In this document: piece after piece, positions 36,650-45,286 of the stretch
Layout of the letters: every line of letters starts with the position of its first letter
Numbering within the stretch: position 1 is the first letter of the stretch
DNA from: Bacteroidetes bacterium HGW-Bacteroidetes-2
GTDB taxonomy: Bacteria; Bacteroidota; Bacteroidia; Flavobacteriales; Flavobacteriaceae
NCBI GenBank assembly: GCA_002842575.1
Contig: PHDJ01000001.1
Span: 62,001-126,000, forward strand
DNA: 64,000 nucleotides
Direction: 5' to 3'
Position numbers and translations under genes: made by a program
Notes under the pieces: generated by a model
Database searches by the model: none
Told to the model about the DNA's origin: nothing
Seen by the model: only the letters and a program-made list of their open reading frames with translations

Positions 36650-39487
36650 ATGGATATGTATTTTACCCCCCCCCCCCCCATTTTTTATAGCTTCGTTGTG
36701 TTTTCGCAAAACAGAAAGAAATACTATATAGAAATAAAAGAAGGAGTTGATTTAGGTATAATACAAAGAACCATCAATCCTGATGAAACAATTATAATCA
36801 CTACTAATGATATTGATTTTTCTAGCTTAATAAATTCTAAACCAACGTATGAATTTAAAAAAGCATTCCCAACATCAATAACACCAAGGCTGCAAAGAGT
36901 ATATATACTAACCTTAGATGGAAATGCTCAGGTAGGTGATTTTCTAACCAGAAATGATATTGAAAAATTTTTTCTGATAGACGAAGAATCTATTCTTCTA
37001 TCGGAAAATTCTGCACCCGTTTTTTATCCAAATGATTATGAAGACATAATTACAGGTGGTAATAATACATCACTGGACTTGATAAGTGCTCCTTTAGCTT
37101 GGACTATTACAACTGGAGATCCCAATGTATTGGTTGGGGTAGCAGATTCTAAATTTGAATTTGACAACCCAGAATTAATAGGACAAATTTTAGATAATAT
37201 CAATATTCAATCTAGTTCTACGTTTCATGGTACAGGTGTTGCAGGACTAATTGCCGCTAACACAAATAATGGCATTGGTGTCTCAAGCCTTGCATACAAC
37301 ACAAAACTGGTAACTGCCAGTTGCGGTGGTAGTGCAATCTATTTAATTAATGGCTTATTAGAATTATCTAAATATTCAGGAATTAGAGTAATTAATTGTA
37401 GTTGGGCTATGTCTGAAAGTCACCAAAACAAACCAGATTTAGATGATGTAATTAATGAAATAAACAGTAGTGTCACACCTGACGTATTAATAGTTGCAGG
37501 GGCTGGAAATGAAAATGTGGTACAATACATGTACCCTGCTTCATACGATAGTACGATTTCTACCACAAGTGTTGGAAGCAGGTTTCCCATTGGTTATTAC
37601 CATGATTTAACAAACCCCAATGGTATTACCTATTGGTGGCGCTCTTGGATGGATTGCCATGGTGGAAGACCTGACTTTGGTGAAGGAGGCCATACTCGTA
37701 ATGATAAAGTTGATGTAACTGCTCCTGGCATTTTAATAACGCTTATTACAGATGACTATGCTAATTATCCCTCAGGGTATAGACTAGGTATTGGTACTTC
37801 AGGAACGGCTCCCTTCGTAACTGCACTTGCCGCTTTAATATTTTCAGTAAATCCTCAACTTACTTCTTCTGAAGTTAAAGAAATTATTAGAAATACAGCA
37901 GATGACATATACTACATCCCATATAACCAGCAATATCAAGGATTATTAGGCACTGGTAGAATTAATGCTTATCGTGCAGTACTTACCGCAAAATGTATGC
38001 TAAATTCTTACACAAGCATAGATTTAGCCATGCAGAATTCTGAGTTAGATAGTTTTGATGAGCCAGATACTGAAACACAACAACTTTGGCAAAGCAAGGA
38101 CATATGGGTTCGAAATCAAAATGATGGACTACTAATAAAAGTTCACCAAAACCCAGAGTACGATGCCAACAATCCAAATTATGTTTACGTAAGGGTTACC
38201 AACAACAGTTGCGTTACTTCATCAGGGAACGACCAGTTAAAACTATACTGGGCAAAGGCTAGCACATCCCTCAACTGGCCTGACTTTTGGGACGGGTCTA
38301 TTAGCATAAATGGGGTGTCAATGGGTGACGAAGTTGGAGCAATTACAATCCCACCTCTTGAAATTGGAGAAACCAAGATATTGGAGTTTGAATGGAACGT
38401 CCCAAACCCGGAAGATTATATTGATATCAATCCAAACCCATGGCATTTTTGTTTATTGTCTCGAATAGAATCCCCTGATGACCCCATGACTTACCCTGAA
38501 GTGAATTTTTTACCCGACAATGTTAGAAATAACAACAACATTGCTTGGAAAAATATGACCGTGGTAGATATCATCCCAAACACGCCCACCATAGGAGGCG
38601 TAGTGGCTATAAGCAACCCCTATAATGTTACTAAAACTTTTCAATTAAAACTATTTCCAGAGCCGGGCGAAACAGGAAAAGCACTTTATGAGGAAGCAGA
38701 AATAAGTGTCGAAATGGATGATGTCCTTTTTCAAGCATGGTCAAGAGGCAATCAAACCAAAAACAACTTAAAAGCTACAACAAATGAAAAGAAATTTATA
38801 GTATCAGATAGTTTGGCAAGTTTAAACAATATCCAGTTTTATCCTAATGAATTTGGTACGGCGTTCATTACTTTTAATTTTTTAACTAAAGAGGTAACCG
38901 CTAAACGCAATTATACCTACCACCTTGCACAAATTGATGAAGGTAATAACCTCACTATAGGCGGAGAAACCTATGAAATTAGAAAACAACCTCGACCCAC
39001 TTTTTCTGCAAGTGCAGGAGGAGATGAAGAAATAGAAAAAAATGAAAGCATTACTTTACAAGCAGAAAATATCAATGAAGAAGCGGTTTATAACTGGTAT
39101 GATGTGGACGGTAACCTGATTTATACCGGTACTACTATTACAGTTTCACCTCAGTTTACACAGCAATATAAATTGGAAGTAATTTCTAACCTTGATGGAT
39201 TTAAGGACTATGATGATCTTCAAGTTACCGTTAATCCCTACAAAATTGAAAGCTTAGTGCCAAACCCAGCCACTTCCCTAGTAACTGTCAATTATATTGC
39301 AGATGAAGCAAATTCTGCCTATTTAATGGTAGTACATCAAAATAGTGGAAATACAAGCAATTACATCATTAATACCGAAGTAAATGCTCACACCATTGAC
39401 CTCACAGGTTTTTCTTCTGGGCTGTATTCCATCATATTAGTATGTGACGGTGAAGTTCAGGGCTCAAAAAACTTATCTAAACAATAA
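36650..39487 (+). CDS. T9SS-exported S8 (subtilisin-like) peptidase, possibly phase variable
   Basis: 945 residues from ATG 36650. The catalytic triad is visible: D166 in GVADSKF, H193 in FHGTGVAGL, S384 in GTSGTAPFVTALAAL; the oxyanion Asn is probably in VAGAGNEN. Residues ~450-850 are beta-rich (an adhesion or cargo region with Ig/PKD-like NWYDVDGNLIYTGTT), and the end (LVPNPATSLVTVNYIA...GFSSGLYSIILV) is a T9SS type A sorting domain. The signal peptide is odd: MDMYFT, four prolines, then IFYSFVVFSQ. The prolines come from a run of 14 C (36666-36679). With 13 or 15 C the frame hits a stop within ~25 codons, so slippage would switch the protein off. Substrate unknown. Confidence 0.9.
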   Translation: MDMYFTPPPPIFYSFVVFSQNRKKYYIEIKEGVDLGIIQRTINPDETIIITTNDIDFSSLINSKPTYEFKKAFPTSITPRLQRVYILTLDGNAQVGDFLTRNDIEKFFLIDEESILLSENSAPVFYPNDYEDIITGGNNTSLDLISAPLAWTITTGDPNVLVGVADSKFEFDNPELIGQILDNINIQSSSTFHGTGVAGLIAANTNNGIGVSSLAYNTKLVTASCGGSAIYLINGLLELSKYSGIRVINCSWAMSESHQNKPDLDDVINEINSSVTPDVLIVAGAGNENVVQYMYPASYDSTISTTSVGSRFPIGYYHDLTNPNGITYWWRSWMDCHGGRPDFGEGGHTRNDKVDVTAPGILITLITDDYANYPSGYRLGIGTSGTAPFVTALAALIFSVNPQLTSSEVKEIIRNTADDIYYIPYNQQYQGLLGTGRINAYRAVLTAKCMLNSYTSIDLAMQNSELDSFDEPDTETQQLWQSKDIWVRNQNDGLLIKVHQNPEYDANNPNYVYVRVTNNSCVTSSGNDQLKLYWAKASTSLNWPDFWDGSISINGVSMGDEVGAITIPPLEIGETKILEFEWNVPNPEDYIDINPNPWHFCLLSRIESPDDPMTYPEVNFLPDNVRNNNNIAWKNMTVVDIIPNTPTIGGVVAISNPYNVTKTFQLKLFPEPGETGKALYEEAEISVEMDDVLFQAWSRGNQTKNNLKATTNEKKFIVSDSLASLNNIQFYPNEFGTAFITFNFLTKEVTAKRNYTYHLAQIDEGNNLTIGGETYEIRKQPRPTFSASAGGDEEIEKNESITLQAENINEEAVYNWYDVDGNLIYTGTTITVSPQFTQQYKLEVISNLDGFKDYDDLQVTVNPYKIESLVPNPATSLVTVNYIADEANSAYLMVVHQNSGNTSNYIINTEVNAHTIDLTGFSSGLYSIILVCDGEVQGSKNLSKQ
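36666..36679 (+). repeat. C14 homopolymer in the subtilase signal peptide
   Basis: Fourteen consecutive C within codons 6-10 of the peptidase gene, in an otherwise AT-rich region. Fourteen is an in-frame length; one more or one fewer gives an early stop (TAG). Confidence 0.95.
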
Positions 39488-39498
39488 AACTTTTGATT

Positions 39499-40260
39499 AT
39501 GAAAACTTTTTTAAATATAAAATTGGTATTGATGTTGCTATTTACATTTAATCTGCAATCTACAATCCTAAATCAGCAAACCTCCAGCCTTTACGCCCAA
39601 GACCCACAACTTTTTGAAAATGATTGGTATCTACAAAAAGTAGTAATTGACGGTATTGATATTTTTCCACCATACCCGAGCGTAATAGGAAGGGTGTATT
39701 TTGATACTGAATTTATTGAGGTTGTTCATCCAGATTGTGAAGAAGGATTTGGTAAATCTATAAATTATCTTCCAGACAATATTTTTGAAACAGACAACGG
39801 AGGAGTTGTACTCCTCGGAATTTGCGGGGATCCGTTAATCATAGAATTTATGGACAAGCACTATTCCATTTATTACGATTTAAATAACGAAATAGCTAAA
39901 AACCCCTTTACGTACAATTTTACACAGGACAATAGTCTTACAAACCTAACCATTGTCAATACGGATGGTGACAAGGCTATATATGGCAATGAGCCGTTGT
40001 CTATAAATGATATTATGGCATTTGATTTAACTATTTATCCTAATCCATCGGAGAATGCTATTTTTATAAATTCAAAAGGCTTATATGGTATTTCTGAATT
40101 TATTTTGTACAATTCAATTGGAAGTGTGGTTTTCAGAACAAAACATAACGATAATCCAGTTTCAAAATTGGATATTTCACATGTATCTTCCGGTTTGTAT
40201 ATATTGGGAATTTCGCTTAAAAATGGAAATATAATTTACAAAAAAATAGTTAAAAAATGA
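39499..40260 (+). CDS. T9SS type A secreted protein, copy 1
   Basis: 253 residues from ATG 39499 (MKTFLNIKLVLMLLFTFNLQ...YAQ, signal peptide). The mature part starts DPQLFENDWYLQKVVIDG, reminiscent of lipocalin-like or META-type secreted domains, and the C-terminus (IYPNPSENAIFIN...LYNSIGSVVF...VSSGLYILGISLKNGNIIYKKIVKK) is a sorting domain. It follows the subtilase stop by 11 bases and is probably co-transcribed with it. Paralogue of the gene at 40412. Function unknown. Confidence 0.85.
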   Translation: MKTFLNIKLVLMLLFTFNLQSTILNQQTSSLYAQDPQLFENDWYLQKVVIDGIDIFPPYPSVIGRVYFDTEFIEVVHPDCEEGFGKSINYLPDNIFETDNGGVVLLGICGDPLIIEFMDKHYSIYYDLNNEIAKNPFTYNFTQDNSLTNLTIVNTDGDKAIYGNEPLSINDIMAFDLTIYPNPSENAIFINSKGLYGISEFILYNSIGSVVFRTKHNDNPVSKLDISHVSSGLYILGISLKNGNIIYKKIVKK

Positions 40261-40284
40261 TAATTACATTCGTTGCATAACACC

Positions 40285-40382
40285 ATAAGCCCATTTTAAA
40301 GAAATCCAAAATTCATTCATTAGGGAATGGTGTTTATTTTAATCAAAGTTACTAAATGTGAGTTGTTTTTTTTATCTTTAAT
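40285..40382. repeat. 98-bp direct repeat, second copy (hupE-like 5' remnant)
   Basis: Duplicate of 36125-36223 lying between the two T9SS paralogues. It carries a truncated start of the hupE-like gene on the minus strand (ATG at 40321 region, then frameshifted by a one-base deletion) and the hupE promoter box at 40344-40351. No hupE body follows, so it is a remnant. Confidence 0.93.
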
Positions 40383-40411
40383 GGTGTTTTGTTGAAATAA
40401 AACATTTAGTT

Positions 40412-41185
40412 ATGAAAATTTTTATACATATAAGATTGATACTGGTGTTGTTATTTACTCTTAATCTGCAATCTACAATCCTAAATCAGCAATTCTCCAA
40501 TCTTTACGCCCAAGACCCACAACTTTTTAAAAATACATGGTATCTACAGAAGATTGTTTTAGAAAATGGCAGTGAGCATATTCCTGTTCCCAACGAAGAT
40601 GTCCCTTACATATCCCTTATGTTTTATGACGAGATTCCTTATTTTTTTGAAACTGCGGTGTGTAATTATTTTGCAGGAGAGGTAATTTATCAATCAAATA
40701 ATAATTTTTTAATTACTCATTCTGAAAGTTCACTTTTATTATGTGAACCACAGGCAAATTTTTATTTTGAAGGAATACAATTTGTCTTTTTTTCTGAAGG
40801 AGGAGACCATTTAGAAGACCCTTTTCCCTATAACATTACAACAAATGGAAGTGAAAAAACTTTGGTTATTACAAACATAAGGGGCGATGAAGCTATCTAT
40901 GGTGACCAAATATTGTCCATTGGTGCATTTATGGATATTCCGTTTTCTGTGTATCCCAATCCGGTAAAAAACACCTTAACAGTAGTTCAAAACCAAAATA
41001 CTTCTTTAAGCGATGTAACTGTTTATGTGTTTGATATAAGTGGAAAGTTGGTGCCAACTGAAATCAAGGATGTAATTAATTCGAATATTTCACTTAATGT
41101 AAGTCATTTAAAAAGCGGCATTTACTTTTTAAATTTTACAAATAAAGACGGGCATAAGCAAATAGTAAGATTTATCCAACAATAA
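40412..41185 (+). CDS. T9SS type A secreted protein, copy 2
   Basis: 257 residues. The signal peptide (MKIFIHIRLILVLLFTLNLQ...LYAQ) and the DPQLFKNTWYLQKIVLENG start are close to copy 1, while the middle is diverged (cysteines in ETAVCNYF and LLLCEPQ). It ends with a sorting domain (VYPNPVKNTLTVVQN...VFDISGKLV...LKSGIYFLNFTNKDGHKQIVRFIQQ). DNA of the leader is nearly identical to copy 1 over about 30 bases. Function unknown. Confidence 0.85.
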   Translation: MKIFIHIRLILVLLFTLNLQSTILNQQFSNLYAQDPQLFKNTWYLQKIVLENGSEHIPVPNEDVPYISLMFYDEIPYFFETAVCNYFAGEVIYQSNNNFLITHSESSLLLCEPQANFYFEGIQFVFFSEGGDHLEDPFPYNITTNGSEKTLVITNIRGDEAIYGDQILSIGAFMDIPFSVYPNPVKNTLTVVQNQNTSLSDVTVYVFDISGKLVPTEIKDVINSNISLNVSHLKSGIYFLNFTNKDGHKQIVRFIQQ

Positions 41186-41189
41186 GGTT

Positions 41190-41279
41190 TTGAAAAATTT
41201 TTTAAGTATTAAATTAGTTACGGTGTTGTTATTTACTCTTCATCTGCAATCTACAACCATAAAAAAAGCCTCAACATAA
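41190..41279 (+). pseudogene. Truncated third copy of the T9SS protein leader
   Basis: Starts TTGAAAAATTTTTTAAG and translates as MKNFLSIKLVTVLLFTLHLQ followed by STTIKKAST and a stop. This aligns with the signal peptide of copies 1 and 2 and then breaks off at the tRNA-Leu terminator. The body of the gene is missing, so this is a remnant of duplication or deletion at the tRNA locus. Confidence 0.75.
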
Positions 41280-41292
41280 AAGTTGAGGCTTT
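41265..41292 (-). terminator. Terminator of tRNA-Leu
   Basis: 11-bp perfect inverted repeat AAAGCCTCAAC (41265-41275) / GTTGAGGCTTT (41282-41292) followed on the minus strand by a T-run, directly 3' of the tRNA gene. Confidence 0.85.
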
Positions 41293-41293
41293 G

Positions 41294-41375
41294 TACTCAA
41301 GGTGGGAATCGAACCCACACACCCGAAAGTACTGGATTTTGAATCCAGCGCGTCTACCAATTCCGCCACTTGAGC
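41294..41375 (-). tRNA. tRNA-Leu (anticodon CAA)
   Basis: On the minus strand GCTCAAGTGGCGGAATTGGT begins a standard cloverleaf. The 7-bp acceptor stem pairs GCTCAAG with CTTGAGT (one G-T at the end). The anticodon loop TTCAAAA inside CTGGA/TCCAG gives CAA. A long variable arm and the T-arm GTGGG-TTCGATT-CCCAC are present, as expected for class II tRNA-Leu. CCA is not encoded. 82 bases. Confidence 0.95.
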
Positions 41376-41392
41376 AAATTTGAAATGCAAAA

Positions 41393-41638
41393 TTACAATT
41401 TATCTCTTAACAATCGTAAATTTTCTTTGCCAATACCAAACTTCCAATATTTTTCTCTTAACCTAGCCGATTTTCTATCTGGATGCGTTTCAGTAAAAAT
41501 TATATTGAAAGGGAAATAAGGTCTTGTTGTCTTTTCTTTACCTGTATTATGTTCGTTAAAACGCCTATCCATATCACTGGTTAAGCCTACATAAATGTAA
41601 TTCTTAGTTAAACTTGATATTACGTATACTGTGAACAT
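41393..41638 (-). CDS. Small GIY-YIG nuclease-domain protein
   Basis: 81 residues from ATG 41638 (MFTVYVISSLTKNYIYVGLTSDMDRRFNEHN). The GIY-YIG-type pattern is visible as YVI...YVG, the conserved Arg in DRRFNEH and the Glu in RLREKYWK. Related to the short URI/YhbQ-type proteins common in Flavobacteria. A reading frame extended upstream runs through a tRNA remnant and palindromes and is not credible. The gene lies between intact tRNA-Leu and a broken 5' copy of the same tRNA, so it may be the core of a small mobile element. Substrate unknown. Confidence 0.85.
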   Translation of the reverse strand: MFTVYVISSLTKNYIYVGLTSDMDRRFNEHNTGKEKTTRPYFPFNIIFTETHPDRKSARLREKYWKFGIGKENLRLLRDKL

Positions 41639-41655
41639 AATATTTAGATCCAGCA

Positions 41656-41732
41656 TTGAATCCAGCGAGCCTGCCTGCCGGTAGGCAGGTCTGCCAATTC
41701 CGCCCTGCCTTCGGCAGGCAGGCACTTGAGCA
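41656..41732 (-). pseudogene. tRNA-Leu 5'-half remnant interrupted by two palindromes
   Basis: On the minus strand the sequence reads TGCTCAAGTG, then the insert CCTGCCTGCCGAAGGCAGG, then GCGGAATTGGCAGA, then the insert CCTGCCTACCGGCAGGCAGG (plus CT), then CGCTGGATTCAA. Without the inserts this equals the intact tRNA-Leu from its first base to the anticodon loop, with one substitution. The 3' half is missing. Confidence 0.85.
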
Positions 41733-41845
41733 TTTAAACCACTGAACACCGAACACTAATCTAAAACGGATGACAAAATTATAAAATATTTTCTTTTAAA
41801 TCCTAAATAAGCAGTAAATATACTTCATTGATTGAAAATATTTTA

Positions 41846-41853
41846 TAAATTTG
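41846..41853 (+). promoter_or_regulatory. Possible -7 box for prs
   Basis: TAAATTTG matches TAnnTTTG, 53 bases upstream of prs. The nearest TTG (41828-41830) is only 15 bases away, shorter than usual spacing. Confidence 0.4.
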
Positions 41854-41906
41854 CACCTCGTTAAGAAAAATACCAAGTAACCAACTATTTTACAACACCT
41901 TAAGCA

Positions 41907-42848
41907 ATGTCTGATTTAATACCGGAACCAAAAATATTTGCATGCTCACAAAGTGTAACACTAGCAACAGATATTGCTAAGTATTTTGGCAGTGATTTAG
42001 GCAAGGTAATCACTTCACATTATAGTGATGGCGAATTTCAACCCTCGTTTGAGGAGTCTGTTCGCGGTAGTCGTGTTTTTCTTATTGGTTCTACTTTTCC
42101 GAACAGCGACCATTTGATGGAAATGCTTTTGATGATTGATGCAGCAAAACGTGCTTCTGCCAGACATATCACTGCTGTAATGCCCTATTTTGGTTGGGCT
42201 CGACAAGACAGAAAAGACAAACCTAGAGTACCCATAGCCGCAAAATTAGTTGCAAAAATGCTGGAAACAGCAGGTGCTACCAGAATTATTACTATGGATT
42301 TGCACGCAGACCAAATTCAAGGCTTTTTTGAAAAACCGGTAGATCACTTATTCGCTTCCACCATCTTTTTACCTTACTTACGAAAACTTAATTTAGATAA
42401 TTTAACGATAGCTTCCCCAGATATGGGTGGTTCAAAACGGGCTTATGCGTATTCTAAATTTTTAGAAAGCGATGTGGTTATCTGTTACAAACAAAGAGAA
42501 AAAGCAAATATAATTTCCCATATGGAACTTATTGGCGACGTAACAGGAAAAAATGTAGTATTAGCAGACGATATGGTAGATACCGCCGGAACCCTTGCCA
42601 CCGCAGCCGATTTGATGATGGAAAGAGGAGCCCTTAGCGTAAGAGCCATTTGTACCCACGCCATTCTTTCGGGAAATGCCTATGAACGTATCGAAAACTC
42701 AAAATTAGAAGAATTAATTGTAACTGATTCTATTCCGCTGAAAAGAGAAAGTAAAAAAATTAAAGTTATTTCCTGTGCTAAACTATTTGCAGATGTAATG
42801 ATTAGTGTAAACACAAACAAATCGATAAGCTCTAAATTTTTAATGTAG
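41907..42848 (+). CDS. prs: Ribose-phosphate pyrophosphokinase
   Basis: 313 residues, full length. Makes PRPP from ribose 5-phosphate and ATP for nucleotide, His and Trp synthesis. Conserved segments visible: YFGWARQDRKDKPR, the metal site MDLHADQIQGFF, and the PRPP-binding loop VVLADDMVDTAGTLATAADL. First gene of a conserved Flavobacteriaceae block prs-rplY-pth. Confidence 0.97.
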   Translation: MSDLIPEPKIFACSQSVTLATDIAKYFGSDLGKVITSHYSDGEFQPSFEESVRGSRVFLIGSTFPNSDHLMEMLLMIDAAKRASARHITAVMPYFGWARQDRKDKPRVPIAAKLVAKMLETAGATRIITMDLHADQIQGFFEKPVDHLFASTIFLPYLRKLNLDNLTIASPDMGGSKRAYAYSKFLESDVVICYKQREKANIISHMELIGDVTGKNVVLADDMVDTAGTLATAADLMMERGALSVRAICTHAILSGNAYERIENSKLEELIVTDSIPLKRESKKIKVISCAKLFADVMISVNTNKSISSKFLM

Positions 42849-42903
42849 TAGAAATTGTTGTAATAAACTAAAAAGATAAAAATAGCACCTATAAATTTAA
42901 AAA

Positions 42904-42956
42904 AAACGCCTATAACTATAACTTAATTTAAAAGAAAAGATGCAAAAAAGGCGTTT
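42904..42956 (+). promoter_or_regulatory. Possible stem in the rplY leader
   Basis: AAACGCCT (42904-42911) can pair with AGGCGTTT (42949-42956) across a 37-base AT-rich loop, 36 bases before the rplY start. It could be a leader structure or chance; no known ribosomal-protein leader family was recognised. Confidence 0.25.
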
Positions 42957-42992
42957 CATCTTACTTTTAAAAAAACAAATGAAAACAAAAAA

Positions 42993-43631
42993 ATGAAATC
43001 AATTACAATCAAAGGATCTCAAAGAGAAAGCGTGGGCAAAGTAGCAACTAAGGCCATACGTAATGCTGGACTGGTACCTTGCGTAGTATACGGAGGAGAG
43101 GGCCCAATTCACTTTACCGCTGAAGAAATGGCATTTAAAGAGTTGGTATATACTCCAGATGTATTTACAGTTGTACTTGCTATAGAAGGTGCTGGTAAAA
43201 TTAATGCCATCCTTCAGGACATTCAATACCATCCCGTAACCGACAAAATTATTCACGTAGATTTCTATCAAATTTTTGATGAAAAAGAAATCACAATGGA
43301 AATTCCTTTCAGAACTTCTGGAAACTCTCGTGGTGTTAAAAATGGTGGTGTTTTACGTGTTCCTAGACGTAAATTAAAAGTAAGAGCTCTTCCCAATGAT
43401 CTTCCTGACTTTATTGAAACTGACATTACAGAACTTAAAATTGGCAATAAATTGTATGTTACTGCCCTTAAAAATGATGCTTACAAAATTATGCATCCAG
43501 AAAACACTGTTATCGCTCAGATAAGAACTTCCCGTGTGGCAGTTGCTGACCTAGGTGAAGAAGAAGAAGAAGAAGTTGATGAAGAAACCACCCAAGCAGA
43601 ATCCTCTGAAGAAGTACAGGCTACAGAATAA
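42993..43631 (+). CDS. rplY: 50S ribosomal protein L25 / Ctc family
   Basis: 212 residues. 5S rRNA-binding protein of the large subunit, long CTC form with TL5-like C-terminal domain. Conserved [33 protein letters not shown] at the start and [14 protein letters not shown] centrally. The C-terminal tail is acidic ([10 protein letters not shown]...), common in Bacteroidota. Ends at a strong terminator. Confidence 0.96.
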   Translation: MKSITIKGSQRESVGKVATKAIRNAGLVPCVVYGGEGPIHFTAEEMAFKELVYTPDVFTVVLAIEGAGKINAILQDIQYHPVTDKIIHVDFYQIFDEKEITMEIPFRTSGNSRGVKNGGVLRVPRRKLKVRALPNDLPDFIETDITELKIGNKLYVTALKNDAYKIMHPENTVIAQIRTSRVAVADLGEEEEEEVDEETTQAESSEEVQATE

Positions 43632-43658
43632 ATAATTTATATTCCTAATTTAAAAAAG

Positions 43659-43690
43659 CATCCCAACGTATAATTGGGATGTTTTTTTTT
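43659..43690 (+). terminator. Intrinsic terminator after rplY
   Basis: 8-bp stem CATCCCAA (43659-43666) / TTGGGATG (43674-43681) with a 7-base loop and a run of nine or more T. Confidence 0.9.
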
Positions 43691-43708
43691 ATTTTTACAA
43701 AAAAAATA

Positions 43709-44341
43709 ATGCTCGCTTTTTTTGGAAGAATCTTAGCCAATAAAAAAAATGACCTCCTTGACGAAAAAATACCAATGAAAAAATTCCTAATCGTTGGCCT
43801 TGGAAACATTGGCCCTAAATACGAAAACACCCGTCACAACATCGGGTTTAAAGTTTTAGACCACTTTGCTTCCAAAGAAGACTTAGTTTTTACCCCAGCT
43901 AGATTGGGCGACATTACCACCTATAAACTTAAAGGAAGAACTTTTTTATTCCTAAAACCAAGCACTTTTATGAACCTCAGCGGCAAAGCTGTTTATTACT
44001 GGCTAGAAAAAGAAAAAATACCGTTGGAAAATGTATTGATTATTACCGACGATTTAAACTTACCTTTCGGCACTATTCGAATAAAGACAAAAGGCAGTGA
44101 TGGTGGGCATAATGGATTAAAAGATATTCAAGCGCAATTAGGCACAACAAATTATAACCGTTTTCGCTTTGGTATTGACAATGAATTTGGAAGAAAAAAT
44201 CAAATTGACTTTGTTTTAGGCGAATGGGAGCCAGAAGAAGCAACCCAACTTCAAGAACGATTAAACCTTTCTATAGAAGTCATAAAATCATTTGCACTTG
44301 CAGGTATTACAAACACCATGAATTTGTTTAACGGAAAATAA
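43709..44341 (+). CDS. pth: Peptidyl-tRNA hydrolase
   Basis: Releases tRNA from prematurely ended peptidyl-tRNA. Conserved FLIVGLGNIGPKYENTRHNIGF with the catalytic His, KPSTFMNLSG, and DDLNLPFG. I use ATG 43709 (MLAFFGRILANKK); a start at 43679 would lie inside the terminator hairpin, and ATG 43775 (MKKFLIVGLG) is an equally plausible shorter start. The N-terminal ~22 residues before MKKFLIV are poorly conserved. Confidence 0.93.
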   Translation: MLAFFGRILANKKNDLLDEKIPMKKFLIVGLGNIGPKYENTRHNIGFKVLDHFASKEDLVFTPARLGDITTYKLKGRTFLFLKPSTFMNLSGKAVYYWLEKEKIPLENVLIITDDLNLPFGTIRIKTKGSDGGHNGLKDIQAQLGTTNYNRFRFGIDNEFGRKNQIDFVLGEWEPEEATQLQERLNLSIEVIKSFALAGITNTMNLFNGK

Positions 44342-44347
44342 AAAAAA

Positions 44348-45286
44348 TTGAAAATTCACCATTCCTTAGCTAACTATCACAGCGACAGACCAACCGTTGT
44401 CACTATTGGAACCTTTGATGGCGTTCATCTAGGCCATAAAGAGATACTTAACAAACTCATTAGCACAGCCAAAAAAAACAATTTAGATTCCGTTATCCTC
44501 ACCTTTTTTCCGCATCCACGAATGGTTTTACAAAACGATAGCACAATCAAACTCATCAACACCATTAAAGAACGAGAAGCAATTTTTTCTAAAACACCCC
44601 TAAATCACTTAATTATTCACCCCTTTACCACGCAATTTTCCAGACTCACAGCTTTAGAATTTGTGCGAGACATCCTAGTTCATAAATTACATGCTAAAAA
44701 AATTATCATAGGCTATGACCACCGCTTTGGAAGAAACAGAAATGCAAACATCGATGATTTAAGGGATTTTGGTAAAACCTATAATTTTGAAGTAGAAGAA
44801 ATTTCAGCAAAAGAACAAGATAAAGTAACTATAAGCTCTACTAAAATAAGAAAAGCCCTCAAAGAAGGTGATATGGAAAAAGCCAATAGCTATTTAGGAT
44901 ACCCTTTTATGCTAAATGGCACCATCGTAAGAGGAAAAGGCCTCGGAAAAACCATTAACTACCCAACGGCCAACCTGCATATAGAAGAGGAATATAAAAT
45001 TATTCCAAAAAACGGGGTCTATCTTGTTCAATCTGTTTTAGAAAACAAACCAACCTATGGTTTGATGAGCATTGGCACAAACCCAACCGTAGATGGAACC
45101 ACAAGAACCATCGAAACCTTTTTTTTAGAAACAAATAGCGATTTGTATAACAAAAAACTTCAGATAGAACTATTGGCGAAAATTCGGGAAGAAGAAAAAT
45201 TTGATTCTTTAGAGGCACTTCAAATGGCCATTAAAGGTGATGAAGCTTTTGCTAGAGACTATCTTCAAAAACTACATGCTAAATAA
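44348..45286 (+). CDS. ribF: Bifunctional riboflavin kinase/FAD synthetase
   Basis: 312 residues, starting at TTG 44348 six bases after pth. The FAD synthetase domain has GTFDGVHLGHKEIL and ISSTKIRKAL; the riboflavin kinase domain has GKGLGKTINYPTANL and the NPTVDGTTRTIETFFL segment. Converts riboflavin to FMN and FAD. The next gene starts inside its end. Confidence 0.95.
   Translation: MKIHHSLANYHSDRPTVVTIGTFDGVHLGHKEILNKLISTAKKNNLDSVILTFFPHPRMVLQNDSTIKLINTIKEREAIFSKTPLNHLIIHPFTTQFSRLTALEFVRDILVHKLHAKKIIIGYDHRFGRNRNANIDDLRDFGKTYNFEVEEISAKEQDKVTISSTKIRKALKEGDMEKANSYLGYPFMLNGTIVRGKGLGKTINYPTANLHIEEEYKIIPKNGVYLVQSVLENKPTYGLMSIGTNPTVDGTTRTIETFFLETNSDLYNKKLQIELLAKIREEEKFDSLEALQMAIKGDEAFARDYLQKLHAK

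Noticed and set aside
41639-41749. N-terminal extension of the GIY-YIG reading frame
   Set aside because: These 37 codons translate the tRNA-Leu remnant and its palindromes; the family begins at the ATG at 41638.
43679-43708. Upstream start of pth
   Set aside because: It lies in the rplY terminator hairpin and T-run.
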